NCBI GenBank assembly: GCA_023664305.1
Contig: JAMPFT010000007.1
Location: 62,001-126,000 of the forward strand
Source of the DNA: a bacterium
GTDB lineage: Bacteria > Bacillota > Clostridia > Lachnospirales > Lachnospiraceae
Length of the DNA: 64,000 bases
Direction of reading: 5' to 3'
This document shows positions 34,213-43,682 of this stretch, in pieces; within the stretch, counting starts at the first letter, position 1, and the number at the start of each line of letters is the position of its first letter. Below the pieces are notes generated by a model that saw only the letters and a list, made by a program, of their open reading frames with translations, was not told where the DNA came from and ran no database searches. The position numbers and the translations under genes were made by a program.

Positions 34213-36228
34213 ATGAAAAAGAAAGGTACGGTAACCCCTATGAAGCATTCCCTGAAACCCCTATTACGGCGCGCCGCCCTCGGCCTGACCGCGGCGCTTC
34301 TGCTCCTCGTTTCGATTTATCCGGCCGTTCAGGCGGCACAGCCTCCCGCGGATGCCGCGAGGTTAGACATTCTTTTTACCCACGATACCCATTCCCACCT
34401 TGACAGCTTTATCACGGTGGAAAACGGCGAGTCGGCCACGGTGGGCGGCTTTGCCCGGATCAAGACCCTGATCAATGAAGCCAAAGACAAAAATCCGGAT
34501 ACCTTCGTGCTGGACGCCGGGGACTTTTCCATGGGCACCCTGGTGCAAACCATATACGACAGCGAAGCCGCCGAGCTTCGCATGCTGGGGGCTTTGGGCT
34601 GCGACGTCACCACCCTGGGCAACCATGAATTTGACTACCGCTCCGCCGGGCTGGCGGGAACCCTTAACGCCGCCGCTGCCAGCGGGGAGCCCGTTCCCTC
34701 CCTCGTTCTCTGCAATATCGACTGGGAGACCATGGAAACCGAGGGCCTCACCGCAGAGCAGCAGCTGCTCCGGGACGCCTTTGACGCATACGGGATGCGG
34801 GACTACGTCGTCGTCACAAAGGGCGACATTAAAATTGCCGTTCTCGGCGTTTTCGGCATAGATTCGCTGGCCTGCGCCCCTACCTGTGTCCTGAAATTCC
34901 GGGACGCCTCGGAGGCTGCCGCGGAAACCGTGACACAGATCAAGGCCAACGAAACCGTTGACATGATCGTCTGCGTGTCCCACAGCGGCACGAGCGAGGA
35001 CGAAAAAAAGTCCGAGGATGAGATTCTGGCAAAGAACGTACCCGATATCGATCTGATCATCAGCGGCCACACCCACACGACGCTGGCGGAACCCATCCGC
35101 CACGGCAACACCTACATCGTCTCCTGCGGGGAATACGGTAAAAATCTTGGCTCCCTCTCCATGTCCCAAAGAGAAGACGGGCGCTGGGAGCTTACAGCCT
35201 ATTCCCTGATTCCCATCACTCCCGCCATCGCCGCCGATCAGCCCACACAGAAAAAGATCGACGGATTTATGGAGGCAGTGGACTCCTCCTATCTGGCCCG
35301 GTTCGGATACACCAGAAGCCGCATTTTGGCGCAAAACGACATTGTCTTTGCAACCGTGGACGATCTGTACACGGTTCATACGGATCACAATCTGGGCAAC
35401 CTTTTGTCCGACGCCTTCAAATACGCCGTCTCAAATGCCGAAACGGAAGACACAAACCCGGTTGCCGTGGCGATCGCGCCTTCCGGCTGTATCCGCGATA
35501 CCTTTGCCGCCGGCGATATCAGCGTGGAGGACGTCTTTAACGCCTACTCTCTGGGAATCGGTCTGGACGGCGTTGCGGGCTATCCCCTGATCAGCATTTA
35601 TCTCACAGGCGCGGAGCTGAAGACCGGCGCGGAAATCGACGCCTCCGTGTCGGACCTGATGACTACCGCAAGACTGTATACCTCGGGGCTGAATTTCTCT
35701 TTCAATCCCCACCGCATCATCCTCAACCGGATCACAGACTGTTACCTGACGGACGACGCCGGAAACCGCGTGGAAATCGAGGACGACAAGCTGTACCGCG
35801 TGGTCTGCGATCTCTACAGCGGCCAGATGCTGGGAGCAGTCACGGACGTATCCTACGGTATTTTATCCATTCAGCCCAAATTTGCGGACGGCTCTCCTAT
35901 TGAAAACATCGAGGACGCCATCATCACCGCCGACGGACAGGAAATAAAGGCGTGGGCAGCTATCGCGGGATTCTTGGAAACCTTCGAGGATACCGACGGC
36001 GACGGCATTCCCAACGTCCCCGCGCTCTACGGAAGTCTTCACGGCCGTAAGGTCGTAGAGGACAGCACAAGCCTGCCGGATCTGGTAAAGGGCCTCAACA
36101 AATACGCCGTCATCATCCTTCTGGCCGTATTGCTGGTTCTCGTTATCCTGATTCTGCTCATCGTGCTGATTGTAAAGTTGATCCGCAGGATATGGAAGAA
36201 GCGCTCCCGCAAGGCGGCAGACAAATAA
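34213..36228 (+). CDS. Cell-surface bifunctional 5'-nucleotidase / UshA-type metallophosphatase
   Basis: The 671-residue product has a signal peptide (hydrophobic LRRAALGLTAALLLLVSIYP), a metallophosphatase domain with DILFTHDTHSHLD, DAGDFSMGT, TLGNHEFDY and IISGHTHT metal motifs, and a 5'-nucleotidase C-terminal domain (VAIAPSGCIRDTF region). A final transmembrane helix (YAVIILLAVLLVLVILILLI) with a basic tail anchors it. It should release phosphate from nucleotides outside the cell. The start could be 34213 or the ATG nine codons later; neither has a strong site. Confidence 0.93.
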   Translation: MKKKGTVTPMKHSLKPLLRRAALGLTAALLLLVSIYPAVQAAQPPADAARLDILFTHDTHSHLDSFITVENGESATVGGFARIKTLINEAKDKNPDTFVLDAGDFSMGTLVQTIYDSEAAELRMLGALGCDVTTLGNHEFDYRSAGLAGTLNAAAASGEPVPSLVLCNIDWETMETEGLTAEQQLLRDAFDAYGMRDYVVVTKGDIKIAVLGVFGIDSLACAPTCVLKFRDASEAAAETVTQIKANETVDMIVCVSHSGTSEDEKKSEDEILAKNVPDIDLIISGHTHTTLAEPIRHGNTYIVSCGEYGKNLGSLSMSQREDGRWELTAYSLIPITPAIAADQPTQKKIDGFMEAVDSSYLARFGYTRSRILAQNDIVFATVDDLYTVHTDHNLGNLLSDAFKYAVSNAETEDTNPVAVAIAPSGCIRDTFAAGDISVEDVFNAYSLGIGLDGVAGYPLISIYLTGAELKTGAEIDASVSDLMTTARLYTSGLNFSFNPHRIILNRITDCYLTDDAGNRVEIEDDKLYRVVCDLYSGQMLGAVTDVSYGILSIQPKFADGSPIENIEDAIITADGQEIKAWAAIAGFLETFEDTDGDGIPNVPALYGSLHGRKVVEDSTSLPDLVKGLNKYAVIILLAVLLVLVILILLIVLIVKLIRRIWKKRSRKAADK

Positions 36229-36341
36229 AATTCACGCTTCGCGAAAGTTCCGGTGTCATAAAAAAGTGCCGCAAGCGGCACTTAGAAGAATGCTCCGCAT
36301 TCTTCCCTTGCCACGACGAAATTTCTTGTAGAATAACAAAC

Positions 36342-36410
36342 GCAGGGCTGCCACACCGCAGATCATTTCACTGATCGCCGATGCGGCAGCCCTGTTCATG
36401 TTTTCTTTTC
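36342..36410. terminator. Bidirectional terminator between nucleotidase and small membrane genes
   Basis: CAGGGCTGCC-ACACCGCAGATCA (36342-36364) pairs with TGATCGCC-GATGCGGCAGCCCTG (36372-36394); TTCATGTTTTCTTTTC follows on the plus strand. Smaller hairpins (GTGCCGCAAGCGGCAC, AGAATGCTCCGCATTCT) lie just upstream. Confidence 0.82.
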
Positions 36411-36417
36411 TGTTCCG

Positions 36418-36612
36418 TTATCCCTGACTGCCGTCAAGCTGTACGGAGTCATTCGCATATATTTCGGAGACCTGATCCTCCAGATCCTTTTCCTGCTTCT
36501 TCATATCATGGTGCTTCCACACGAATACTGCGATAACGGCAATCAGTATAATCGCTGCCGGAATGTCCCACCAGCAAAAGCCCAATGCGCTGTGCTCAAA
36601 AACATATGACAT
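36418..36612 (-). CDS. Small membrane protein of WD[IL]PA type, paralogue 2
   Basis: The 64-residue product has LGFCWWDIPAAIILIAVIAV as an N-terminal membrane helix and a charged cytoplasmic tail (KKQEKDLEDQ). It aligns with its upstream neighbour over LG..[FW]WD[IL]PA and the helix, and the two are 15 bp apart, so they arose by duplication. It is the last gene of the surface-protein operon. I recognise this pair as a recurrent companion of large surface proteins in Lachnospiraceae only from memory; function unknown. Confidence 0.8.
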   Translation of the reverse strand: MSYVFEHSALGFCWWDIPAAIILIAVIAVFVWKHHDMKKQEKDLEDQVSEIYANDSVQLDGSQG

Positions 36613-36627
36613 ACCAATCCCTCCTTC

Positions 36628-36840
36628 TTACCGCTGCTTCGCAGCATCCTTTGCAAGCTCTTTGCGGAGCGCTTCGATCTGCTTTTGTCCTTCTTTGTCA
36701 AAATCATCCTCGCGCTTTCTCTGGTTGCGCACATGCACAACCAGAATCACCGCAAGCGCCGCCGCTAATACAAGTGCAGGCAGATCCCAGAAATGTAAAC
36801 CCAACACATTGTGTACCGCTTCATACATATTGTAAAACAT
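36628..36840 (-). CDS. Small membrane protein of WD[IL]PA type, paralogue 1
   Basis: The 70-residue product starts MFYNMYEAVHNVLGLHFWDL, continues with PALVLAAALAVILVVHVRNQ and ends in a coiled charged tail (KREDDFDKEGQKQIEALRKE). It lies 29 bp after the giant surface protein gene and 15 bp before its paralogue, with a GAGGAGGAAAC ribosome site. A role in handling or anchoring the surface protein is plausible but not shown. Confidence 0.82.
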   Translation of the reverse strand: MFYNMYEAVHNVLGLHFWDLPALVLAAALAVILVVHVRNQRKREDDFDKEGQKQIEALRKELAKDAAKQR

Positions 36841-36869
36841 ACGGTTTCCTCCTCTCTGCTCACACTGTA

Positions 36870-39800
36870 TTATTCAGTGGCCTTTCTCTTAATCGTCTCG
36901 GTATTGTATTTGCCCATCAGCTCCGCGATCTTCTTCTGGTGCTTCTTCATGCTCTTCGTATAGCAGATCGCCACGATGAGCGCCGCCAGCATCAGCAGGA
37001 AATGCAGTATACAGCAGATATGGCCGTCGTGGAAATTAGCCAGAGGCGTCTCTTCCTCTTCGATGGGGATGATAATGACGTCTCCGTCCTCATTTTCATC
37101 GATCACTCCGCCGGGCGCCAGAGGCGCTGTCTCTTCCTCGATCTCAACCCCGGGGTCTGCAGGCGCTTCAGGCCCTCCTGCAGGCACGTTCGCCACTACG
37201 GGCACGATAACGGGTACAATCGGCGCGGGCTCCACGGGAGCAGGCGTTTCATCCGTCGGTTCGGGATCCGGCGTAGGAACCGGCGCGGGTCCCGGGACAA
37301 CCGCATTCAGCGTATAAACGACTGTCAGCTCTACATCTCGCGCGGGCATTCCGTTCTCACCCGGTCTCAAGAATGCATAGTTCGGTGTATATCCTCCGAT
37401 CGTCGGCGAATAAATTGCCTCAAGGTCATCTCCCGCCCGGAATGCTCTTCTGACGTCGGGCGCTGCCTGAACGCCGTTTGCGTATACATAATGGATCACC
37501 AGGCTGTAGATATTCTCCACGTTTACGGGATCCGTTTCCGTTACCTTGGGCTCGGGATTAATCGGTTCCGGCTTAACATCAGGCTTTTCGGGATCTACAG
37601 GTCCTGTGGGCTGCACGGGATCCACCGTCACTCTCACTCCGTTGACAATCGCGTTTCCTGCATCTGCCTCCTGAACCGTATACTCGCAAATCAGCGTAAA
37701 GGTTTCGCCGGGCTCCAGGGAATCTACCGTCACGGTGTTATCCTCATTCAGCGTATATCCCGCTGCCGCAAGGGCATCCGCATCCTCTGCGAGAATGCCG
37801 TTCAGCTCTGTAAATACCACCTGTCCCGCCGCATTCTGAAGCAAATCTGTAACCGTCACACCGTGAAGCGTCACATTCGCGTTGCTGCTTACGGTGATCT
37901 GGTATCTGATCACATCGTCCGTGTCATACTCATCCTGAGGATCCAGCACTACCTTGCTGACCGCGTAGTCCGTGCGGATCGGTTCTGTGCCAACCGTCAC
38001 TTCACCGGGAACTACGTCAGGATTCTCCGGCGCACCGTTCGGCGTATTCTCGGGCATCTTTCCTGTGACAGTCGCCCTGTTAAACACCTGACCCGCCTTG
38101 ATATCTTCCTCCGTCACGGTGTAGGTTACCTTATACTCCGCGGACTCGGTCTGCGGTGCGAGCGTTCCAACCTCGATGATGTCTCCGGTAAGTTCGTCCT
38201 TCACCACGATATCCGTCACGGTGACATTACCCGTATTCTTTACGGTGATGGTATAAACAATATCCTCGCCAAGCGCATATCCTCTGTCCGGACTGTCCGC
38301 CGTCTTCGTCACCGTGAGCTCGCCGTTCACCGTTGTGGACTGCGCCGTTGCCTCGGCCTGATACTCATGCCCCTTATAGGACGCCGTCACTTCATTCTTA
38401 AAGCTGCCTGCCTTAATGTCCGCTTCCGTGATGACATAGCTTGCCTTGATTGTCTCTTCTTCGCCTGCTCCCAGGTCGATATCAATGATCTCCTCGCCGC
38501 TGTTGCTGAAAAAGGCTGTTATGGCTCTCCAAATCCTTGTAAGCAGACCGGCATCGTTTACTCCCGTTTCGAAGGTCACGCCGGGAAGCTCTTTCAACGT
38601 TACGGTCACAGGCTCGTCGTAAATGTTCTTCACGGTAATGGTAAAGTTCACGGTCTGGCCGATCTGGTATTCGGACACATTTCCGTCTACGACTTTGGTC
38701 ACCACCAGGTCATCACTTACTTCGATAGGATCACCATTTTCATCTTTGGCGACATCCGTCACCTCCAGAACGCCTTCCTTGCGTTCAATTACATAGTTAG
38801 CGGTTACATCGACATTTTCCTTCGTCAAAATCTGTACATCGTATACATCGTCTCCAACGATGTTCGGGCCGGAGCCTACCAGAGTCTGGCTGCCGATGAT
38901 CTTCGCTTTCACATCCTGCTGGCTTACAAGGCCACGGTTTTCTTCTGCGTTGAACTCCTCAACGGTATACTCATTCGCCGTCAGCGCCTCGCCGGTATAA
39001 ATTCTGGTCGCCGACTTTGCGGTAATCGTAAGAGGGCGGGGCTTAATGGTCAGGAAACCGGAGACAGGCTTTACATTAAATTGATCCGTCACATCGTTTC
39101 CGGCCGCATCCCAAACTGTGTAATTTCCCTGTACAGGAATAGTTTCCTTGCTGTCCGTTACAATTGTTCCGCTGGCTTCCGAGGTCAGGCCTGTCACATA
39201 GTAATTTTGGCCGTCTTCCACTACGAGGATTCCCTTTTCAGGCGTTTCTGCCGTTCCGGTCGAAAAAGGTAATTCCTCCTCATTTTCAAACCCGCTTACG
39301 GTCTGCAACGTTCCGTCATAAAATGTTTCGAGTCTCTTCGCCGTTACCGTTACTTCACTTGCGTCGCGGTTGTTTACCGTCAGCGTTCCTTCTGATTTAA
39401 CAATTGTGTAGTTATCTTCCTTCGTATTCGCGTTCAGTTTATAGGTAAACTCGTTAGCGGAGAATCCCACCAAAGTCTGGGTGCCGGTAAAGGTATAGGT
39501 TGCGCCTTCTCCTGTCGCCCAGCCGTCCCCTGATACTATAATAGCCGCATCGCCGTTTGTCAGTGCCTTTCCGTCGTACTCTTTATCGAGGTTATCCGAA
39601 ATCAGCGTTACATGCCGCTTCTCAATCGTCAAATGTCCGGGAGTGATTGTAACGTTAAACTGAGCGGTCACATCGTTCCCTGCCGCATCCAGCACTGCGG
39701 GGGTTCCGGTCACAGAAATCTCTGCCACACTGTCCTCTACATTCTTACCGCTGGCTTCCGAGGTCAGACCTGTCACATAGTAGGTCTTGCCGTTTGCGGT

Positions 39801-42800
39801 TACGGGGATTCCCTTTACGGTCGTTCCGTCCGGCAGGGTTACATCGGCTTCCCCTTCTTTAAATCCGCTTACGGTTTTCGGCGTTCCGTCATAGGTATCC
39901 GTGAGGCTCTCTGCCGTCACCGTTACCTGATACAGATCAGTATCAGGACGGTTTCTTACCGTCAACGTTCCTTCCGTCTTTGTGATATCGTAGTTATCGG
40001 CATTCGTGCCATCCTTTAACGTATAGGTGAACGCGTTAGCGGACTCGCCCACTAAAGTCTGGGAGCCGGTAAACTCATAGTCCGCGCCATCCTCACCTAC
40101 CCAGCCGGTCTCTTCTGCAAGCGCCGTATCGCCGTTCGTCAGTTCCGATCCGTTGTATGCCTTGCTCAGAGTCGCCGAGGTCAACGTTACAGGCTGCTTT
40201 TTAATCGTCAAATATCCGGGCTCAACTGTAACATCAAACTGAGCGGTCACATCGTTCCCCTCTGCATCCTTCACTACCACAGCATCAGTTCCGGTCACTT
40301 CGGTTTTTCTGCCTACTACCACCTTAACAGTTTCACCGGTCTCTGTGGTTTCTTCTTTTACCACAACATCCTTACCGGTCGCTTTAGAGGTCAGACCCGT
40401 CACATAATAGGTTTTGGAAACGGTTTCACCGTTTATCTCTTCCTCTACCGTTACAGGGATTCCCTGCGCGGTTTCGCCTACAAACCCTTCTACCGTATGT
40501 TCCGTTCCGTCATAGGTCGGTTCAAGGCTGCTCGCCGTTACCGTTACCTGATACTTCTCGGTACGGTCGATTACTGTCAGCGTTCCTTCCGTCTTTGTGA
40601 TATCGTAGTTACCGGCCTTCGTATTGGCGTTCAATTTATAGCTGAACGCATTAGCGGACTCGCCCACCAAAGTCTGGGTTCCGGTGAAGGTATAGGTTGC
40701 GCCTTCTCCTTCTGCCCAACCGGTCTCTGTTGCAAGTTCTGTCTCGCCGTTTGTCAGCGCTGTTCCGTCGTATTCCTTTTCCAGAGTCGCCGAGGTCAGC
40801 GTTACCGCACGCTTGCTGATCGTCAGGGAGCCGGACTTCTTTGTAACCTCAAACTGATCGGTTACATCGTTCCCCGCTACATCCTTCACTACAGCGGTTC
40901 CGCTTATAACGGTATCCTTGCTGTCCGCCACATTCGTACCGCTGGCCTTGGAAGTCAAGCCTGTCACATAGTAGGTCAGGCTATAGGTTTTGCCGTCTAC
41001 CGTCGTCTCTACTACGACAGGGATTCCCTTTTCGGTCGTTCCGTTCGAGAATGTTACTTCCTCTTCTCCCTCAAACCCGTCTACGGTCTTCACTGTCCCG
41101 TCATAAGGTTCTGTATGGCTCTTCGCCTTTACCGTTACCTGATACTTCTCATTACGGTCGCTCACCGTCAATGTTCCCGGCTGCATAGTGATTTCGTAGT
41201 TATTCGCATCCGTACCCGTCTTCAGGGTATAGCTGAATGTGTTTTCGGAGCTGCCGACCAAGGTCTGGGTGCCGGTGAACGAGTAGGTTGCGCCTTCTCC
41301 TTTCACCCAGCCGTCCCCTGTTATGGCAATCGCGTTCCTGCCATTCGTCAGCGGCGTTCCGTCATACTCCTTGCTCAGAATCGCCGAAGTCAACGTTACG
41401 GTTCTCTTATTAATCGTCAAAGTTCCGGGAATGCCTGTAACCGTAAACTGTCCGGTCACATCTTTTCCGTTCTCATCAAACACCTGAGCGGTTCCGCCTA
41501 TAACGGTTTTCTTGCTGTCCGCCACGTTTGTACCGCTGGCCGTAGAAGTCAGACCCGTCACATAATAAGTTTTGGAAGTGGCTTGACCTTCTGCTGTTAC
41601 CTTTACGGGGATTGCAAGAATCGTCCTTTTATTTTCAGTACCTTCCCCAAGAGTTACTTCCTTTTCTTCCTCAAACCCGCTTACGGTCTGCACTGTTCCG
41701 TCATAGGTTGTTGTAAGGCTCTTTGCCGTTACCTGGATTCCTTTCAGTTCTTCTACCTGTACTACTACCGGCTCCGGCTCTTTCCCGGTAACCTCAATAG
41801 CTCCCGAGACGATCTTCGCCGTATTGCTGATTGCAGCGCCCGCATCCTGAACAGCTATCGTGTAATCATATGTAATAACCGCTTTTCCCTTCGCGCCGAT
41901 GCTCGCAATGGTAAACGTCTTTTCTGTTTCGTTCCATACCGCGCCGCTTACATTGCTGATCTCTCCCGCGCCGCTCAGAGTATCCTGCACCACTACATTT
42001 TTTAACTCTTTTGCTTCTGTATTCTTGACCGTAATGGTATAGTGAACCGTCTCTCCCACTGCAGCCCGGCTCGCATCAGACGTCTTGTCAAGCCCGACCT
42101 GGGACTTTCTGTACTTGAGGATCATCTTATTGGTCTGCAGTCCGAGCGAAATGCTTACGCCCTCTACGATTTTATCGCCGAGCAGCTCCACGCCCTCATA
42201 TACATAATTGTCAATATCCTTTTTATATTCGGCAACAGAAAGCACCTGTCCGAAAGCGCCAGTTTCCTCGACGGAGTCGGCTATTTTATTGCCGTCGCTG
42301 TCTACATATTCTACCGTGTAAAGCAGATTTGAAAGGTACTCCGAAAGATCAAGATATCCGTCTAAATGCCATGCGAGCGTTTCCCACCCTATATTAAAAT
42401 CGTTCGCTCCTTCGCTCGTCAGCAGGTTTTTCCACTCTATCTTCGCAATGTCAACCGTATCCTTCGGAAACGTACTAAAATACTCGATACTTCCAAGCGC
42501 ATTTATAACTGTATTAAAATGCTCCGTTTCGGTTAATGTTTTGCCCTTTTCCGTCGCTAAAGGGATGGCCGCCCTAACCTTTCCTACCGTAATCCAGCCA
42601 GCACCGTTCGTTTTCAGGCCCAGCGCCTTTAACGCCTCTGTATTCTTCATGGTAGCGGAATCCAGCTGCGCATACACATAAACCGTGCGTTCCTCCACCT
42701 GCTGCGCTGCACCCGTCACATTGACAAGATATTCTGTCCCACAGATATCAACCGTCGTCGTTCCTGCACTTTTGCCGGTTACTTTGAAGACATTGCCATA

Positions 42801-43307
42801 ACCGGTCCACTCTACGGTGGCAATCGCAAGATCATAGCTGCTATACTGCCCATTATGCCGATTCGAGCCTCCAGACCCCTTATCATGACTCGTATTTCGG
42901 CACCAAGCCCATGTAGAGCCTCCCACCACTAAATCTATCACATTCTCCTCCGCGTAAACGGAAGCAGTCTCCGCGCCGAAAGAATCCGCCGAAAGCATAG
43001 CGCTGCCCGCTTCCCGGACATTATCCGCCGAAGCCGCAGCATCCTCCGAAAGCTTCTCATCTTCCGAAACCGTGTTTTCCGCCGGAAGACCTTCCGTCAG
43101 CGCTCCGTCCTCCTCAGGCTCCCCGGGAATCACAATCACCTGTGTTTCCACCGTGTTCTGCGCATTGCCGCCGGACACCGTGCTGCCATCGGTAACCGCC
43201 CACAAAAGGCTGTCCGAAGACGAGTATACACATGCGGTTATCACAAGTGTTATCGTCAGCAGAAATGCAAGCGCTCTCTTTACTCTCTGCCAGTTTTTCT
43301 TTTTCAT
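36870..43307 (-). CDS. Giant MBG/DUF11 surface protein with C-terminal membrane anchor
   Basis: The 2145-residue product has a signal peptide (MKKKNWQRVKRALAFLLTIT and following). Next come an N-terminal region, a DUF11-type domain (about 405-500), about eight MBG-type repeats with YDGT and YYVTGLTS motifs (about 519-1510), and two to three DUF11 domains (about 1529-1890; VTVTDIVVKDELTG). A MucBP-like segment, a Pro/Val/Glu-rich linker and a transmembrane helix with basic tail close it. No LPxTG is visible; the end reads ETPLANF before the helix. ATG 43307 has AAAGGAG six bases upstream; the longer frame is a purine-rich non-coding leader. It is likely an adhesin. Confidence 0.9.
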   Translation of the reverse strand: MKKKNWQRVKRALAFLLTITLVITACVYSSSDSLLWAVTDGSTVSGGNAQNTVETQVIVIPGEPEEDGALTEGLPAENTVSEDEKLSEDAAASADNVREAGSAMLSADSFGAETASVYAEENVIDLVVGGSTWAWCRNTSHDKGSGGSNRHNGQYSSYDLAIATVEWTGYGNVFKVTGKSAGTTTVDICGTEYLVNVTGAAQQVEERTVYVYAQLDSATMKNTEALKALGLKTNGAGWITVGKVRAAIPLATEKGKTLTETEHFNTVINALGSIEYFSTFPKDTVDIAKIEWKNLLTSEGANDFNIGWETLAWHLDGYLDLSEYLSNLLYTVEYVDSDGNKIADSVEETGAFGQVLSVAEYKKDIDNYVYEGVELLGDKIVEGVSISLGLQTNKMILKYRKSQVGLDKTSDASRAAVGETVHYTITVKNTEAKELKNVVVQDTLSGAGEISNVSGAVWNETEKTFTIASIGAKGKAVITYDYTIAVQDAGAAISNTAKIVSGAIEVTGKEPEPVVVQVEELKGIQVTAKSLTTTYDGTVQTVSGFEEEKEVTLGEGTENKRTILAIPVKVTAEGQATSKTYYVTGLTSTASGTNVADSKKTVIGGTAQVFDENGKDVTGQFTVTGIPGTLTINKRTVTLTSAILSKEYDGTPLTNGRNAIAITGDGWVKGEGATYSFTGTQTLVGSSENTFSYTLKTGTDANNYEITMQPGTLTVSDRNEKYQVTVKAKSHTEPYDGTVKTVDGFEGEEEVTFSNGTTEKGIPVVVETTVDGKTYSLTYYVTGLTSKASGTNVADSKDTVISGTAVVKDVAGNDVTDQFEVTKKSGSLTISKRAVTLTSATLEKEYDGTALTNGETELATETGWAEGEGATYTFTGTQTLVGESANAFSYKLNANTKAGNYDITKTEGTLTVIDRTEKYQVTVTASSLEPTYDGTEHTVEGFVGETAQGIPVTVEEEINGETVSKTYYVTGLTSKATGKDVVVKEETTETGETVKVVVGRKTEVTGTDAVVVKDAEGNDVTAQFDVTVEPGYLTIKKQPVTLTSATLSKAYNGSELTNGDTALAEETGWVGEDGADYEFTGSQTLVGESANAFTYTLKDGTNADNYDITKTEGTLTVRNRPDTDLYQVTVTAESLTDTYDGTPKTVSGFKEGEADVTLPDGTTVKGIPVTANGKTYYVTGLTSEASGKNVEDSVAEISVTGTPAVLDAAGNDVTAQFNVTITPGHLTIEKRHVTLISDNLDKEYDGKALTNGDAAIIVSGDGWATGEGATYTFTGTQTLVGFSANEFTYKLNANTKEDNYTIVKSEGTLTVNNRDASEVTVTAKRLETFYDGTLQTVSGFENEEELPFSTGTAETPEKGILVVEDGQNYYVTGLTSEASGTIVTDSKETIPVQGNYTVWDAAGNDVTDQFNVKPVSGFLTIKPRPLTITAKSATRIYTGEALTANEYTVEEFNAEENRGLVSQQDVKAKIIGSQTLVGSGPNIVGDDVYDVQILTKENVDVTANYVIERKEGVLEVTDVAKDENGDPIEVSDDLVVTKVVDGNVSEYQIGQTVNFTITVKNIYDEPVTVTLKELPGVTFETGVNDAGLLTRIWRAITAFFSNSGEEIIDIDLGAGEEETIKASYVITEADIKAGSFKNEVTASYKGHEYQAEATAQSTTVNGELTVTKTADSPDRGYALGEDIVYTITVKNTGNVTVTDIVVKDELTGDIIEVGTLAPQTESAEYKVTYTVTEEDIKAGQVFNRATVTGKMPENTPNGAPENPDVVPGEVTVGTEPIRTDYAVSKVVLDPQDEYDTDDVIRYQITVSSNANVTLHGVTVTDLLQNAAGQVVFTELNGILAEDADALAAAGYTLNEDNTVTVDSLEPGETFTLICEYTVQEADAGNAIVNGVRVTVDPVQPTGPVDPEKPDVKPEPINPEPKVTETDPVNVENIYSLVIHYVYANGVQAAPDVRRAFRAGDDLEAIYSPTIGGYTPNYAFLRPGENGMPARDVELTVVYTLNAVVPGPAPVPTPDPEPTDETPAPVEPAPIVPVIVPVVANVPAGGPEAPADPGVEIEEETAPLAPGGVIDENEDGDVIIIPIEEEETPLANFHDGHICCILHFLLMLAALIVAICYTKSMKKHQKKIAELMGKYNTETIKRKATE
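38760..41760 (-). repeat. MBG-domain tandem repeats within the surface protein gene
   Basis: About eight units of 300-400 bp share gtcacatagtagg, accgttacctgata and ccgtcatagg-type blocks and encode YDGT, YYVTGLT, AGNDVT.QF and TLVG.SAN patterns. The DNA identity between several units suggests recombination-driven variation in length. Confidence 0.8.
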
Positions 43308-43309
43308 AC

Positions 43310-43500
43310 CTTTCTCCTTTTCTTTTTGGGATAAACCTTCTCCACCCCGTTCTTTTTCTTTTCCCGTTCTTTTTCTTTTCCCGTTCTTTTCGTTTCCGTT
43401 CTTTTTTCCGCTCTTTTTCTCTTTCCGTATGCTTTCTTTCCGTCCGTTTGTCTTTCCCCGCGCTTTTCCGTTCTTTTCTTTCGGAAAATTACGCCGTAAC
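43310..43500 (-). other. Purine-rich leader of the surface protein gene
   Basis: On the minus strand this stretch is almost entirely A and G, with imperfect repeats of AAGAACGGGAAAAGAAA. It can be read as a Lys/Gly/Asn/Glu-rich frame, but that has no signal peptide or ribosome site. It is most likely an untranslated leader. Similar purine-rich tracts precede other minus-strand genes (58500-58640, 62405-62525). Confidence 0.6.
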
Positions 43501-43611
43501 AGGTGTCGCAAAGGGACGTTTTTTTGCCGTTTCATATATAAAAGAGCGTTCAAATCAGAAAAATGGCTCAAAAAAAATTTAAAAAATTTAAAATTTTATG
43601 AAAACTGTAAT

Positions 43612-43639
43612 TTTACAAAGGGAAAACATGTGCTATACT
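43612..43639 (+). promoter_or_regulatory. Promoter of the GGDEF-like / sigma / anti-sigma operon
   Basis: TTTACA (43612-43617) and TATACT (43634-43639) are separated by 16 bp, 44 bp before the first start codon. It is divergent from the giant surface protein gene. Confidence 0.7.
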
Positions 43640-43682
43640 ACACTTAATTGTGATAATTATGAGATGGAAGGATGATAGCGTT

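Noticed and set aside
36585-39272. Very long plus-strand open frame (about 895 codons) opposite the surface protein gene
   Set aside because: It is a shadow of the repetitive antisense gene: Arg/His/Ile-rich translation, no ribosome site, no recognisable domain, and the minus strand has a signal peptide and domains.
43308-43571. 88-residue N-terminal extension of the surface protein
   Set aside because: The extension is purine-tract derived Lys/Gly/Glu sequence without signal peptide; a clear ribosome site and secretion signal begin at 43307.
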